Shown here piece after piece: positions 24,701 through 37,205 of a stretch of DNA of 64,000 nt. The notes beneath the pieces are model-generated. The model was not told where the DNA came from, did no database searches, and worked only from the letters and a program-made list of their open reading frames with translations. Origin of the DNA: Tetranychus cinnabarinus. Its lineage: Eukaryota > Arthropoda > Arachnida > Trombidiformes > Tetranychidae. The position numbers were made by a program, and so were the translations under genes. The stretch's first letter is position 1. Each line of letters opens with the position of its first letter. The stretch spans positions 12,214,001 through 12,278,000 of the forward strand of contig WHVY01000001.1 in NCBI GenBank assembly GCA_022266195.1, written 5' to 3'.

Positions 24701-26226
24701 TGAGTACGTTATTGGACGGAGGTCTAATCAAAAGACGCTGGTTGGGTATTCCGCATGGACTTTCCGCAGTTGGTGTCCATTGTTGATTCCAATTCTGGCT
24801 AGCTTGACCACGTATTAAAGTCTGGTTAGGTTTTTGTACGGTTTGAGTCTCCAATTGCACTCCAGTATGAGGATGTGGTGCTTGTGGATGCTGAGCAGGA
24901 ATTTGATTGGAGATCTGGTTAGGAATTAAATGTTGTTGATCATGCAACTGCTGGGACGGTGGAGCTGGTTGGGGTTGCTGAGATCCGATATGGGATGCTT
25001 GTTGTGAAAAATGCTGTGAGTATTGAACAGGCGGTGGACCCTGTCTGGGAATTAATTGGCCTTGAACTGGTATCTGAATAAATGATAAATTGTGATTTAG
25101 ATTTATTTGAATTTATTTAAGTCGTATTAAAAAGATTGAAAATTTACTTGTTGTCTTATAAAATTTCGAGGAGGTCCACCAGTTACGACCTGTTGAGCTT
25201 GAACTGGTCCACGAAATTGGCCTCTAGGCATTTGTTGAAAGTTCGGTTGCATCCTGAGCTGTGGAACACGCTGAACCTGAGATGGGCCTACAGCGACTTG
25301 CTGTCCTTGTTGGTTATATATCGGTGTCCCTGGCTGCTTTAAATTAAAAGATAATTTAGTAAAATGAATAAAATTTAATTAAGTATAGCTAACTAACCAT
25401 AACTTGTTGCATTCCTTGCATAACAGGTCTTTGGTGTGGACCAACTAAAGGTCCTTGGTGTTGATAAACGACCTGTTGAGGTGATGGTGTTCTGATAAGA
25501 TGAGGGCCATTGTGTTGACTCACATTAACCATTTGCGGAGGATTATGCCTTTGAATCTGCACAAATTGTTGATTTTGAACCATTTGTACGGAGTTTGGTT
25601 GCTGCATATCCTGCATTATGTTATCTTGATTAGTTGGCGGTGAGCCACTGAAAACTTGCGTTTGTTGAATAGGTGCACGCATTATTTGTTGACCGGACTG
25701 AATTTGTTGCATAAGAGGGGGTCTTTGCTGTACTGGAATCACTTGTCTCTGCCCCTGATTCATTTGTTGACCTTGAAGAAAACGAATTTGCTGATTAGGA
25801 TCTTGGACGGTTTGATTTTGGTTCATGGTATTAACATATTGTACCCCAGGTGACACCATACCTGTCGACCCGGGATAATTGGGGGGAACACCCATTTTAA
25901 ATGCAATCTGATTTGTAGGCTGTTGTGTTTGATTTTGATGAGACTGTTGGTTCTGTATAAGATATTGTTGATTTTGAATATACTGTGGCTTTAAATGAGA
26001 TTGTTGCTGGATCTGTGTAAACTGTTGTGGTTGTGGTTGCTGCTGTTGCTGTTGCTGTTGTTGAGGTTGAGGTTGAGGTTGTGGTTGCTGCTGGGTTAGT
26101 TGTTGCTGTTGCTGGTGCTGCTGTTGCTGCTGATGCTGCTGTTGCTGCTGATGCTGCTGATGCTGCTGTTGCTGCTGTTGCTGTTGTTGATGTTGTTGCT
26201 GTTGTTGTTGTTGTTGTTGTTGTTGC

Positions 26227-26260
<34 letters not shown>

Positions 26261-28958
26261 GCTGTTGTTGCTGTTGTTGCATATGTAGCTGCATTTGAGA
26301 ATGGGGATGCTGTAGTTGTTGGGATTGGGGTTGAAGTTGAGATTGGGATTGAAGTGATTGCGGGATCTGCTGCTGAGGATGAGATTGAAGCGGGGGCTGT
26401 TGTTGATTTGGAAAAGAGATAGGGACTCCTGATTGTCCATCTTTTAAAGCTGAAAATAAAAAAAGAGAAAAGTTATAGCAGAACGTGAATTTTAAGAAAA
26501 TATCGCTAAAATGAATTCAAAAATGACTTACGAGGATAATGTTGCTGAACAAGTTGTTGGTACTGTTGTGGTTGCTGCTGTTGTTGCTGCTGTAAACGCT
26601 GGATTTGAGGTGGTTGTTGGACCTGACTTTGCTGTTGATGAATCTGTTGTGGAGATGGTTGAGGCTGGTGAACCAATTGGTGGTTTTGTTGAGAATGAGG
26701 AGGTTGTTGTTGAGGCTGTTGTTGTTGAGGCTGTACTTGTTGCAATGCTGAAAATGTTTGGTAAAAATAAATAAAGATTAAAATTCTAAAATATAATGCG
26801 ATATGAGATTATCAACACTGGCCGTATTTAAAGATTATTTACTTATTCAAAGACTCAGTAAAATTTATCAATTTCAACTTCCTTAGAAATGAAATAGAGT
26901 ATGATCTCGTGAGTTCTTTATCTTTATCTAGTAAAGAGGATTTTTCTAAGTTTAAGAGTTTAAGTTTTTTGAGCTTAGAAAAATTTCCAGTGGATACTAT
27001 CTGATCTCAAAAATAAACAATCATATTTTGTATTTAAGTTTACTTATAAGTTTATTTCAATTCTATTTTGATATGGCTCTGATAAAATTGTATTTATCCA
27101 TAAACTTTTCTCATAAACTGTGAATTGAAATTGTGATTAAAAAAGTGATGAGAAAAAAGACAAACGCATCATCGAATGCTTCATACAGTAATCTAGCGGA
27201 TAAGCCATGATTATAAACAAATAAACGTTCTAGGCATTTTTAACGAAAAAGCTAATGAAACAGCTAACTGGAAGTTCCTTCATTTGATCTCTCTTATCTG
27301 ATTTCAGTTAAGTAATTAATTATACCATCAGATCACGACCAAAGAAAATCAATATATATATCAATATCAATATCAATATTAACATTGAATGAGTGACAGT
27401 TTGTGTCTTTATAGCAAAGAAATCTAAATTACCTGGAGGTTGAATTCTTTGCTGTAAAATAATTGGTTTGACTGGTTGAACTCCTTCAGTCACTGGCCCT
27501 CGAGGAGCATGCTGACGAACTTGCGCCAAGTTCACTTGCTGCTGTCGAATTTGAGGTTGTTGTAATGCTAGGTATACCTGACGAGGCTGACCACTTTGTT
27601 GTGGTACTACAGGATTCAATTCTTGATTTTGGGAAGGCACCAAAACTCTTAATGGCCTTGCTTGTTGACCAAGTCCTGGGGCATTAACACTAGCAACCAT
27701 AGTAGGAGGAGGCAAGGATACTGTTCTTAAAGTAACTTGGGTTGATGGCGCACTTGTTGTCACAGTGTTACTTTGTTGTTCACTAATCGTTGAAGTAATC
27801 ATGTTCATTGTATCATGAATTGATACTGGCGTGATAGATGTTTCGTTCTTTGTTTCTACTTTATCACCCGGTAATATGAGCAATTTAGGATGATAAAGCT
27901 CCTCATCACACAAAGCTTTACCTTTAATACTATCAATGACCCAATCTGGGGTTACAATTTTAATTTTATCACTCATTGTAAGAGCTTTCTCATATTTTAC
28001 CCCTTCTGCTTTACCAGAGATGAGATGAGTACACATTTTGTCTAGATTTATTTGAAAATGTCCTCCGTGATATGTAATCATTGCCCATAAAGCATCTAAA
28101 TCTTCTCGTTGAAGGTTAGATGGACAGGCTACCACACCAGACATGAGTCTGTTTTTGAGAGGTGAGAAAGCAGCAGTACTGTAAGAAAAAAAGTAAAATA
28201 AGTAAATCTGATGATCATTGTTTATGATAACAGTAAAAAGAGTTGAACATACGGAAGAAGGCATCCTGCTTTGGCGCTCAACCATACCCAACGACTCTAT
28301 TAATTGTCACGAATAAAGTAAAAATTAGTAACCAAATTAATCGAAAAGATGCCATTATCAATTGATACTCACAGTAACCACAGGTTTTTCGTATATTTCT
28401 AAAGCTTGACAAACATCTTGATGGTCCGGATTATTAGCAATCAAGTGTGTAGCTATATCAGATAAATAATTTACAAGTTTACCTCCTCCTTCAACCAGAA
28501 CTTTTTTGACCTGCCAATAGATGAAAGTATGAAAAATTAATAAAACGGTACAATAAATGAAAATAACACCGGTATAAATATGCAATTTTGCTTTCTTTCT
28601 GGTTTCAAATGTAACAGAGAGAAATAGAAAAGAGGGTGATGTTGGAAGCGAGACAACTCAAACTAACCTCTTCTGCAGCATCAACATCATCACAAATGCA
28701 AAACTGAACACCTTTAAAGAGATCTTGTTCAACACGGATGGCCTGGAAAAGAAATAGAAAAATATATTATAAACAGAACAATCAATTAAATAATAAGTCA
28801 ATCAAAAAACGAGGGAAAATCTTTTTTTAACCAGCACAACATAAAGAAAACAAGAGGCAAGTCTTTACCTTGTCACCACAATTTGGTGGGTTACCGTCAT
28901 TTTCACTCTTATCCGGTTCATTCATGTTGACTTTTGCTAGGTTATCTTGAGGAGACAT
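21769..28958 (-). CDS. PAXIP1: PAX-interacting protein 1 / PTIP, six BRCT domains with glutamine-rich linker
   Basis: Fourteen exons (minus strand): 28869-28958, 28668-28742, 28373-28510, 28253-28296, 27433-28178, 26532-26747, 25398-26449, 25148-25336, 24105-25073, 23715-24002, 23393-23652, 22100-23324, 21925-22006, 21769-21851; 1818 residues. BRCT1-2 lie at about 35-215 (HLIANN; PDWVIDSI). A Gln-rich linker spans about 250-1100 with a polyQ core near 495-590. BRCT3-4 lie at about 1185-1390 (FWLNDIIIEGRM; LIWLQDILFG), and BRCT5-6 at about 1590-1812 (TSDWIVDSFKR; VLNSEFILHSLL). PTIP binds phospho-Ser proteins (53BP1, gamma-H2AX) and the KMT2C/D-UTX complexes in DNA repair and H3K4 methylation. 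The domain order matches animal PTIP. No break was seen. Acceptor choice at 25336 versus 25333 is ambiguous by one codon. Confidence 0.93.
26030..26290 (-). repeat. CAG/CAA tract encoding polyglutamine in PAXIP1
   Basis: About 250 bp of CAA/CAG codons interrupted by His (CAT/CAC) and a few Leu-Thr or Pro codons. It encodes an uninterrupted run of more than 25 Gln and then QQH repeats. Mixed CAA/CAG use limits slippage. The complementary frames read as long Val/Ala or Leu ORFs, which are artefacts. Confidence 0.95.
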
Positions 28959-29091
28959 GAACCAGGGTTAACTAGGAATGACCTAGGAACCGGAGTAGCC
29001 AAAAAAAATAATTGTTTTCATTGAATTAGATTAATTCAAACTTAACTTTTATTCACAAACACAATTCAAACGGTGTAAAGAAAAGAAATAA

Positions 29092-29154
29092 AAGAGGGAT
29101 GAAGCGGGATGTTCATCCCTCTTATCAGTCTTCCTTTTTGGCGCTTAAATTGAA
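29092..29154 (+). promoter_or_regulatory. PAXIP1 upstream element: palindrome plus GGCGC-N4-ATTGAA
   Basis: A perfect inverted repeat (AGAGGGATGAA, 29093-29103, and TTCATCCCTCT, 29112-29122) encloses the E2F-like GCGGGATG. It is followed by GGCGC (29140-29144), TTAA and ATTGAA (29149-29154). This sits 135-195 bp upstream of the PAXIP1 ATG. The same GAAGCGGGAT ... GGCGC-N4-NTTGAA order occurs upstream of SCAP. Regulatory role inferred. Confidence 0.45.
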
Positions 29155-29939
29155 TACTTTTATATAATACATTTTCCCATTTTGACTCTTTTTACTTACT
29201 GTTCTGTTGTACAGTTTGGTTATATTTAATAATTGTTAGATTAATATTTTGGATTAAATCCCATGAAATTTTAAGTTTCATGTGATGACATTGTATTAAC
29301 ATTGCTATTCATTCTTAATATATATTCTTTTCATAAGAAGAAACATCTGATTCATTTCAATATGATGAATAAACTCGTTCTGATTAATTAGATCACATTT
29401 TTTCAGTATTGACCCAGCTTTTCAACAACACCAAGAGTATGATTGATGAAAGATTTTAAATTATATTATCTTAAATTATGATAAAATTTGCTGAGAATTT
29501 TCTAATATTTTTCTGTTTTAGTTCGCTGTTAACTCACAATGGATTAAATTTCAAGCACTCTTTTTCAATACGTGTATTATGGTTGTCGAGATTCTAGAGA
29601 TTAAGTGATCATTTATTTTAAAATAGACATGAATCTATGAAACTTCTGTCAGGTAAATATGCTATTAATATAAATAACAACTGACGGAGAATCTCATGTA
29701 CCACTTCCAGATATTTCAATCTGAATGGTGTTCTCAATTCAAATGTACATTGTACTAGAGTATCAAAAAGTTCCGTCGTTTTTTCACTTATCATTTTGCT
29801 TTGAATTTAAATTATAGTTATTATTATTCAATTTGCTTGATAATTTCAGAGATATAAGTTTAACAGAAGTATAAGTGCTTGTAGGTCATTTTTTGACTAT
29901 ATCAGAGTTAATTAACTATAATCAATATGTACTAACCTG

Positions 29940-30005
29940 TGTGGATAGATTATGGGACTTTTTTAATGTATGTTTGTATGGTTTGAAGTCCCATAATTTA
30001 TCCAG
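29940..30005 (+). repeat. short hairpin with 19-bp stem
   Basis: TGGATAGATTATGGGACTT (29943-29961) pairs with AAGTCCCATAATTTATCCA (29985-30003), with one position that is G-U if transcribed on this strand. The loop is about 24 nt. The size is compatible with a microRNA precursor or the ends of a tiny inverted-repeat element. Confidence 0.5.
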
Positions 30006-30321
30006 ATTAGATGAAAAAGCAATTAAAGATGCCAGTGCTTTTAGATCACTCTAATAATATAAATTTTAAAAACATGTTTAAGATAATACTATAGATAGTA
30101 GTTTTGTTCATACGAATTTTTATCAAGACTAGTAATGTGAATGAATTAAATTTACGCGAATATTGTAAGAATAAAATGCAGAATTTCAGAAGTTTCATAA
30201 AATTTAAATTGAAACAAAAATTTTTGATTACAATAATACATTATATTAAATATTTTTATACAGCCATTTCACATTTTGTAGAATGAATATCATCCAATCA
30301 TTAATTAATCAATAATTTTAA

Positions 30322-30424
30322 TTACAGAAACGAATTCAACGAAGAAAATCATCTCATAAACATCTCTGATCTCAGTGTCTTAATGCGTGTGAAGAAATTG
30401 TCTTAATTGAATTCGTTTCTGTAA
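30322..30424. mobile_element. 103-bp inverted-repeat element (possible MITE remnant)
   Basis: Perfect 18-bp terminal inverted repeats, TTACAGAAACGAATTCAA (30322-30339) and its complement (30407-30424), enclose 67 bp without coding capacity. No clear target-site duplication is visible, so the transposon family is not assignable. Confidence 0.45.
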
Positions 30425-30615
30425 CTTACATTGTTATTGATTATAGAACTATATTCAATCATTAAAACTGTCGTGTACTTTTTCATCTGGAGATGAACTT
30501 TTTCCAATCTGACGAAGATGATAGCATTTTAACAAACTTGGTAGTTTTGCTTTAGGGGATGTTGCTTTTGTTTTGATTTTGAACTTTTTCAACGTGTTAA
30601 GACAGTAAGATTACT

Positions 30616-33600
30616 TTAATCACTTTTCTGTGTAACACCTGGAAAATGGATAAAACAAATATTCTTTCCATAATCACAAACAACGGCTCGACTGTTGTTA
30701 GCAATACGCAAATTCTTGATACAAGAACTTTTACTGTCTCCAAAAGAGCTTAAATTAATAACACGTAAAGGAACAGCTTCGCTAAGATCCCATAAAATTA
30801 GATGATCTTCTTTGGCAGTGATCAGAATATTAGACCTCAAAGGAACCATTCCACTACAAAACGAACGTTGCTAAAAGAAAAGAAATAATAAATATTGTAT
30901 TAACATGTATTAACGATCTATGATATCTATATATTGAAACATTGTGTGCAAAAAAAGAGAGGAAATCTTACATTTGGTAATGAATGAACGAGGTGGCCAG
31001 AGTATTTGTCCCAAATATTGATTTTATTATCTGTTCCTAAACTAATAGCATATAAACTTGTAGCCAAAAGAGCAGTTACTGCTGCATCCGTATGAGCTTC
31101 CAAGTTAAATAAACATGTTCCAGTTGTAAGATCCCAAAGACAAATCTGACCAACTTTACAACCACTTAAAGCTGAATTTGGTGTAGTCTAAAAGATGATA
31201 AATCCAAATAAAAAATACAAGAAATTAATAAATTAATTGATTAAAATTAAATTTTAAGTTAAATTACCTTATCAACTTCTAGGCAGCTGATACCACCGAA
31301 ATGCCCATGTAATGTATAGCTACAAGATCCCGTTTCCATTTTGAAAACTTTAATTAAATGATCAGCACTTCCTGTTATTAGATGACTAGAATCTAGTTGA
31401 AGTGCTGTAATTGGTTGACTGTGAGCGCGAATAGAATGAATTAGATGAGTATTGAGCATTTGCTTAGGATAAAGTTGCGGGTCTGATGATTGAGTTGAAG
31501 TAGAATTGTTAATGTACGATGAAGATGTGAATGAAGATGAAGACGAAGATGATGATGAAGATAAAACATAGCATCCGTTATTTTCTGTTCGAAAATTACT
31601 CTCAATTTGATGCACTTCTAATATACCATTTAATCTTCCAATTACCAGTTTACCAGAACGAGCTTTAATTACAGTTATTCCTGCCATACATTCCTGATTA
31701 TAATGATTAAGACCTGTAAGCGTGTCCCAAATTTCAAAACGTCCTTCAGCACAGCCAACCAAAATAAATCTTTCATATACATCAAGAGACCAAATTTGTT
31801 GGAAAGATAAAGTAGATTCGCGTTTAAGATTAGCAGATATCTCATATGGATGAGCATCAATATCACTAGATGCAGCTGCATTAACTATCAGTTCTGAAAT
31901 CAAATTTTTAGACGAGTTAAAACGAGAGTAAAAGGGTTTGAAATCATAACCACATTTAGACTTGTCTGTCGATTTATGAACACGAGAGTAACTCAGTGAT
32001 GAAGGATCAAAGCTAGACGGAGAAAAATTTGTCTCTAAACACTCCCCAGAGCCCGTGCTTGGAGATGAACCATAAGTCGAGTCAGAGGAGAAACTACTGC
32101 TTGGTTTATGATGAGGTTTAAATGTTTTGGGCTCTTCGAGTTGAATTAAATCTGATAAAAGCGATCTTTGGATAAATAAATGACATTCACCAGAAAGAAC
32201 GTCCCAGACTCGTATATCACCTTCCATTGAACATGAAGCAACATATGGTGATTCATTTGAACACTCAACGATTTCAACTTCAACTTGATGAGCTTGTCTT
32301 TTAACCATCATAGTTTCAAGAAAATAATCTTCCAATTTATGACGCGATATATCCTGTCCTTTTGGATGGTTGGGAGTTGACCAAGAGCTGCGCCATTCAT
32401 CATAACGCCGAGAACACATACATCGATACATTGTAACCAAGATGTAAATGATAAATGTTAGAGTGGGAGTAGAGAGCAGTAAAGCAAGAAAAATTTCTCT
32501 TGAGGACCAATGAGGCCGATTGTGAATATCATTTGATTCATCGTAAGAAAATTCGTCCCAGTCATCACTTTGATCAAAAGAAGCATGTATGCTTCCAGGG
32601 TACAAGAATTGTCGAAATATTTGAGGATCACTTTCGGACGGATGGCGGGTTTTATGAGCCTCAGTTGGATCGACTGGTATTGCCAAATGAATGGGTGGAA
32701 GGAACGATAAATATTTTCCAGAAAGTGAAATGTTGTAAAATCCAAATAGAGTAAACCAGTGATGTGAAGATAAAAGTTCCCGGGGGTCCTTGTTTGAATA
32801 TTTTAATCGATTTTGTGAGTGTTCAAAATCATTTGATTTTGTTTCTGATACAACTTCGATTGGAGGAGCTCGTGAAACAGGCTCTTTTGATAATTTGCTT
32901 TCCTTAACAAAATCTATTGACTCATCATCAGGTAAATTGTAATGATCAACTACTCCTGATCTATAAAGTAAAACACTAATCCAAACAATCAACGCCATCA
33001 TTAGGAATCGGTGAACAAATCGAGTGCGTGTCCAAAAATAAACAAGTCTAAGTCTCTTTGGAAGTTTCATTGGGTTTGATTTATGCCAATAACTAACATT
33101 TTTTAAACGAGCTGCATCAGATTCGTAGAGATTAGATCTGAAAATAAATTTAATATTCGATTAGTTAATTCCAAAGATCAAAATTAAATTTGATATGTAC
33201 ATACCCAGATTCAAATAGTCGATTCATTTTATTTTTAGAGTCGTTTGTGGCGTGACTCGCTTTTTTGTGGCTTCCATCAAGCTGTCGAATAATAATAAAA
33301 AGTAGTGAATTAATATACTTTTTAGATTTAAGATTTTGTCGTCAAAAATACCTCAACTCTTTGAATGTCCACTGATAATAAAGTTATGAAAATGGTAAGT
33401 TGTAGAAAGAAATCACAGAGTAATGCCATCATTCCAAACAGACAAAATTCCTATGAGAAAAATGAAATGAATTAAAATATTTTAGGTATTTTACATGCGA
33501 CGGCGAAAACTCAATGGTAAAAACTCATTTTTTAAAGATCTAATAAAGTTGTAGAAACTCAATACATACTTGGATAACAGGTACGAAAGTGAAGTAGCCA

Positions 33601-36079
33601 AAGGTTAGAAGACCTAATTCGGTTATAAGATTCTTGTTCATAGACCATCCTTCACGACTTAGCCCTTGAGCTACTCTAACTTTAACGTCTAGATGAGATG
33701 GAGTAGCAATAACTGACTGCGTGAGTACTAAAATATTCTCCAAACCTGAAGAAAAAAATCACAAAAAGGCAATTCATAAGGTTAATGGTTAAAGCAAAAT
33801 TATTTGAAAAATCATGTTAATATTATACATCAGTTAAATCTAAAAAAGCGATCATCTGATTGATGAATGATCTAGTTAATTAGAGATAATCAAAAAGAAG
33901 AGAAGAGTAAGCATATTGAACATGAATAAGATGCAGATTGATGTGATGCAAAACTTGAAGAGGATTGCGAACAAGAGCTGAACATACCAATTATAACTAT
34001 GAGATAAGGCAAAATCTCACTTCCATCCAGAGTTGGATTGAAATCGAACCATGAACATATTCCTAGAGTCATTAGAAGACACATCACCACAGTAAGAACT
34101 GATCCAGCAGCTAAAGCCCATTTACACTTAATCAGCTCAATTGCACCTAAAGAATTGTTAAGTATTATTGAACAATCAATGAAAAAACGGTTGTTTGAAG
34201 ATAGAGATTGATTTTAAATACTTACGAACTGAAAAGTAGATGTAAAAAAACAGCAAGAGATAACAAGCTATAATAGGGGAATTGACGGAAAAGGTAAGAG
34301 TATTCTGAAAGTGTAAATGAGTAACTACTTGAGGTGAATCGGACGAATAGTCTATGCCACTGGAATTATTGTTGTCGTGATGATGATCCCAAAGTGGATT
34401 GACTGGATACCTATCTCGAAGTTGTTTATGTAAACTCTCAAAAAATATCTTATTATAGCCTGAGAAGGCAATTGTAATAGCGAAAGTTAAAGTTCTTTGT
34501 CGAGTGCGAACGTAAAAGGGTCTAATCCCAGTTTCCATCCAAGGTACACCAAATAGAATCTCTCTGAGATTACCCGAGTCCAGGTAACTAAAATCTTTAG
34601 TATTAAATATAGTTTTAATAATCGTTGCATCCTGTAGGAATTTGTCTATATCATTCTTCCAAATATTGGCAGGAGAGAAAAGAAGGCAATTATATCTTGG
34701 AAGTACATTGGAAGCTGAGTTATCAGAATAACTTATTGGTTCATTAATTTGAAGGCATATGTCGTTCAAGCTCACTGATTTAGACCTGTAGATATGAAAA
34801 AAGACAATAGCAAAGTTATGAAATCAAATATTAGTTATTTGTTTAAACAAAAATTGACATGCAAAAACAAACGAGCGTGAATGCAATCAACTCATAACCG
34901 TTGTCCTTGATTAGTCCAATCTTGTTTACCGAGTTACACAAAACAGTTTTCTTTAAATAATTTCACATGAATTTTGTACAAGTTTCCCCTTAGCAGTTTA
35001 CATATGATATTATCAACAATTGATTCAAACGTAATTACTAATGTTAAACGAATTGAATTACCATTGTGTATTTCCTGTAATGTCAGTTATCTAATCTCCC
35101 TCTTTACAAGTTTGAATATGAAATTCATTTTCATCAATTCACACTAATTCAAGAGAATCAAGCGAGATGGGCAATCATCGGTAGTTTATAGTAATCGGAT
35201 GAGCTTTTGAGAGACTTTACAAAAAAATTTAAAGATTAATTTGTTACCTTGAAATAATCTGGTAATTTTTAGAATGAATTGCAACATTTTTAAACTATGT
35301 GGGATTACACAGAACGAGAATTGAGATAGAAAGAGGGAACAGTTAAACGATTTCTTACCCTTGATCGGTTTTAAAATTTGATAGAAATTCAAGAATAGAG
35401 AAAACTTGTGCCAACGGTGCACGAATGGCATCCATAAGTATAAGATTGCTCTTCCATGGGATAACAGCAGACTTGATAACTATCTGTTGAATAATTGCGT
35501 ATGGGGCACCTGATTGAAACTGAGATTTAAAAAAAATTTGGAAAAATAATTAGAATTAGTCAATTGTTTACTCCCATATTAACAATGAAAGGGTATAATT
35601 TGTTGAGAATGCTACTTTTAGATTTTGTTTACAGAAAATCTTACCCATCTCGGAGGGCCTTTGAGAAGTTCCAAGTTGGGTTGGTGGTGAGGATGTTGGT
35701 GAGCATGATGATTGGATGAGTATGAAGATGATGTATCTTTGACAGGTTTACCGTAGACATAAAAATTATCCAAAGGGGTCACATACTTCTGTAAATAGTT
35801 GTTGGTGAACGAATGAATACCAAAAATTGGGTAAACACAGAATGAAAATATGGTAAATGTAAGAAGTATTATTAACCATGGATAAGTTGAACAAAGCAGA
35901 CCATATTTATAGTAAATATTAGATACTTTCTCTTTAATTTTAAAAGAGGGTAAACTAAGATTAAATAAACGAGATGATGAGAACCATGTTATTAACCACC
36001 AATCACTTCGATTATCTGCGCCATTGAAACCGCCGCCCCGATCATTTGAAGCTAGTGGTTTATCATAAAGACTTGCCAT
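30616..36079 (-). CDS. SCAP: SREBP cleavage-activating protein (sterol-sensing escort factor)
   Basis: Ten exons (minus strand): 35645-36079, 35359-35519, 34226-34785, 33988-34146, 33570-33745, 33352-33450, 33205-33281, 31268-33137, 30972-31187, 30616-30870; 1335 residues. SCAP carries SREBP from ER to Golgi when sterols are low. TM1 is near 66-86. Loop 1 follows (GAPYAIIQQIVIKSAV; REILFGVPW). The sterol-sensing domain is at about 360-530 (YIYFSVR; TLDGSEILPYLIVIIG; GLENILVLTQSV). KLPKRLRLVYFWTRTRF precedes the next TM near 600, then a luminal loop with WFTLFGFYNISLSGKYLSFL, the last TM near 770, and WD40 repeats (about 840-1335) that bind the SREBP C-terminus. The family COPII motif MELADL reads VELDGS at the exon 6/7 join. 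The gene is complete; a decayed copy lies at 42933-44385. Confidence 0.95.
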
Positions 36080-36502
36080 TAATAACACTTAATAGCAACA
36101 TTCCAAAAATAATACGATTGACATAACATAAAATGTAATAACTCCAATTCAATAATTATAAATAATAATAAATACAAATTTTATTTATAACCATTCCAGT
36201 AACAACATTTTCATCTTTATTGAGCACAAAATCTCTATCCAGAACACTGTTCATAATAAAAATGCAACATGAAAACAGCCGATACATCGATATTCCATAT
36301 CGATATTATCGACAGAATTTTTATTTATGTACAGTTTTAATCAGTTTCTGTTCAAACCTTTCTTTCTTTTAATTAATTTCTGATTGAAATAATTTACATG
36401 AGAAAAAAACTTATAATTTATTCTGTGTAGTGTAATCAACACGTGGAAGCTTTTAAGCAATAAAATTATTGTAGCAAATTGAGATTTTTACCAAACAAGA
36501 AT

Positions 36503-36563
36503 GAAGCGGGATCAACACTTTACTACACCTTTTCAGTGCCTTACGAAAGGCGCTAAAGTTGAA
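36503..36563 (+). promoter_or_regulatory. SCAP upstream element: GCGGGAT plus GGCGC-N4-GTTGAA
   Basis: GAAGCGGGAT (36503-36512), then GGCGC (36549-36553), TAAA and GTTGAA (36558-36563), 470 bp upstream of the SCAP ATG on the opposite strand. The element has the same order and internal N4 spacing as in the PAXIP1 upstream region. It is also conserved in the second copy of the duplication (45459-45473). Confidence 0.4.
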
Positions 36564-37147
36564 TGATATTGGATGGATAACTTTTTTTAAAAGCAAAGAG
36601 TAAGTTTTGTGATTTACTATTTTTTATCCTTATCGTGTATTCAATGCCAAAGATTAGCCAAATTAGATAATTAATCTTGAATAGCATCTTGCATTATCTA
36701 AATGACATCATAGTTAATTTTCATCAGCTGTGGTTTTTTGGTAAAAAAGAAAATCAATTCTATGGAGGCAAAAGTGTATGTTTAAAGGTTAAAACTTGGA
36801 ATCCATTTGAGATGATTGAGACAAAAATGTCAACAACGATAAATAGCTTAATTAACAGGTAAAAGATAGGCAAAACAGCAAACATAAGCAATATATTGAT
36901 CAAAATATCAAAACATAGTAAATTGGAAAATATAAAAACAACCAAGAGAAAAGAAATGACAATGAAAGTTCCATCTCTACTGTAAGTGTGAAAAAGATCG
37001 GTTAACCATTAAAATTGGTAGCCAAACGATCTTAAAGCTGTGAATTGGATCAAATTGATAACTATTATTGTATCTCAAAAGAATAAATCCTTCAAATCCA
37101 ATTTCTTCCTTCACCGCCACAAAATAATCATTTAAATTCTCATCTTT

Positions 37148-37205
37148 GGAATCGGTAAAACCGACAAAGAAACATCACAATATGCTGATTGTGAATCTTC
37201 AGTAA
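37148..37205 (+). pseudogene. truncated copy of the SLC7A first exon
   Basis: GGTAAAACCGACAAAGAAAC and ATGCTGATTGTGAATCTTCA match the exon 1 sequence of the transporter at about 46829-46885 (protein GKTNKEISQHADCESP). Similarity stops abruptly at about 37205 and no further transporter sequence follows. This is the right-hand breakpoint of the SCAP-SLC7A tandem duplication. Confidence 0.75.

Larger units (their letters stand above)
29155..30615. other. intergenic between PAXIP1 promoter and SCAP 3' end
   Basis: AT-rich. Apart from two short inverted-repeat structures listed separately, no gene is seen. The longest ORFs are AT-biased and unconvincing. Confidence 0.5.
36480..37205 (+). repeat. 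duplicated 5' flank (copy 1), paired with about 45385-46885
   Basis: Long matches to the second copy include GGCGCTAAAGTTGAATGATA, TTGTGATTTACTATTTTTTA, GATTAGCCAAATTAGATAAT and CGATCTTRAAGCTGTGAATY. The copy ends inside a fragment of SLC7A exon 1 (37148-37205). It lacks the long hairpin found at 46151-46438. Confidence 0.85.

Noticed and set aside
24250..24818. Plus-strand ORFs of about 80-100 codons
   Set aside because: Antisense shadows of PAXIP1 exon 9.
26027..26422. Long Val/Ala and Leu ORFs on the plus strand
   Set aside because: They are the complementary reading of the PAXIP1 CAG/CAA repeat, with no start context or domain.
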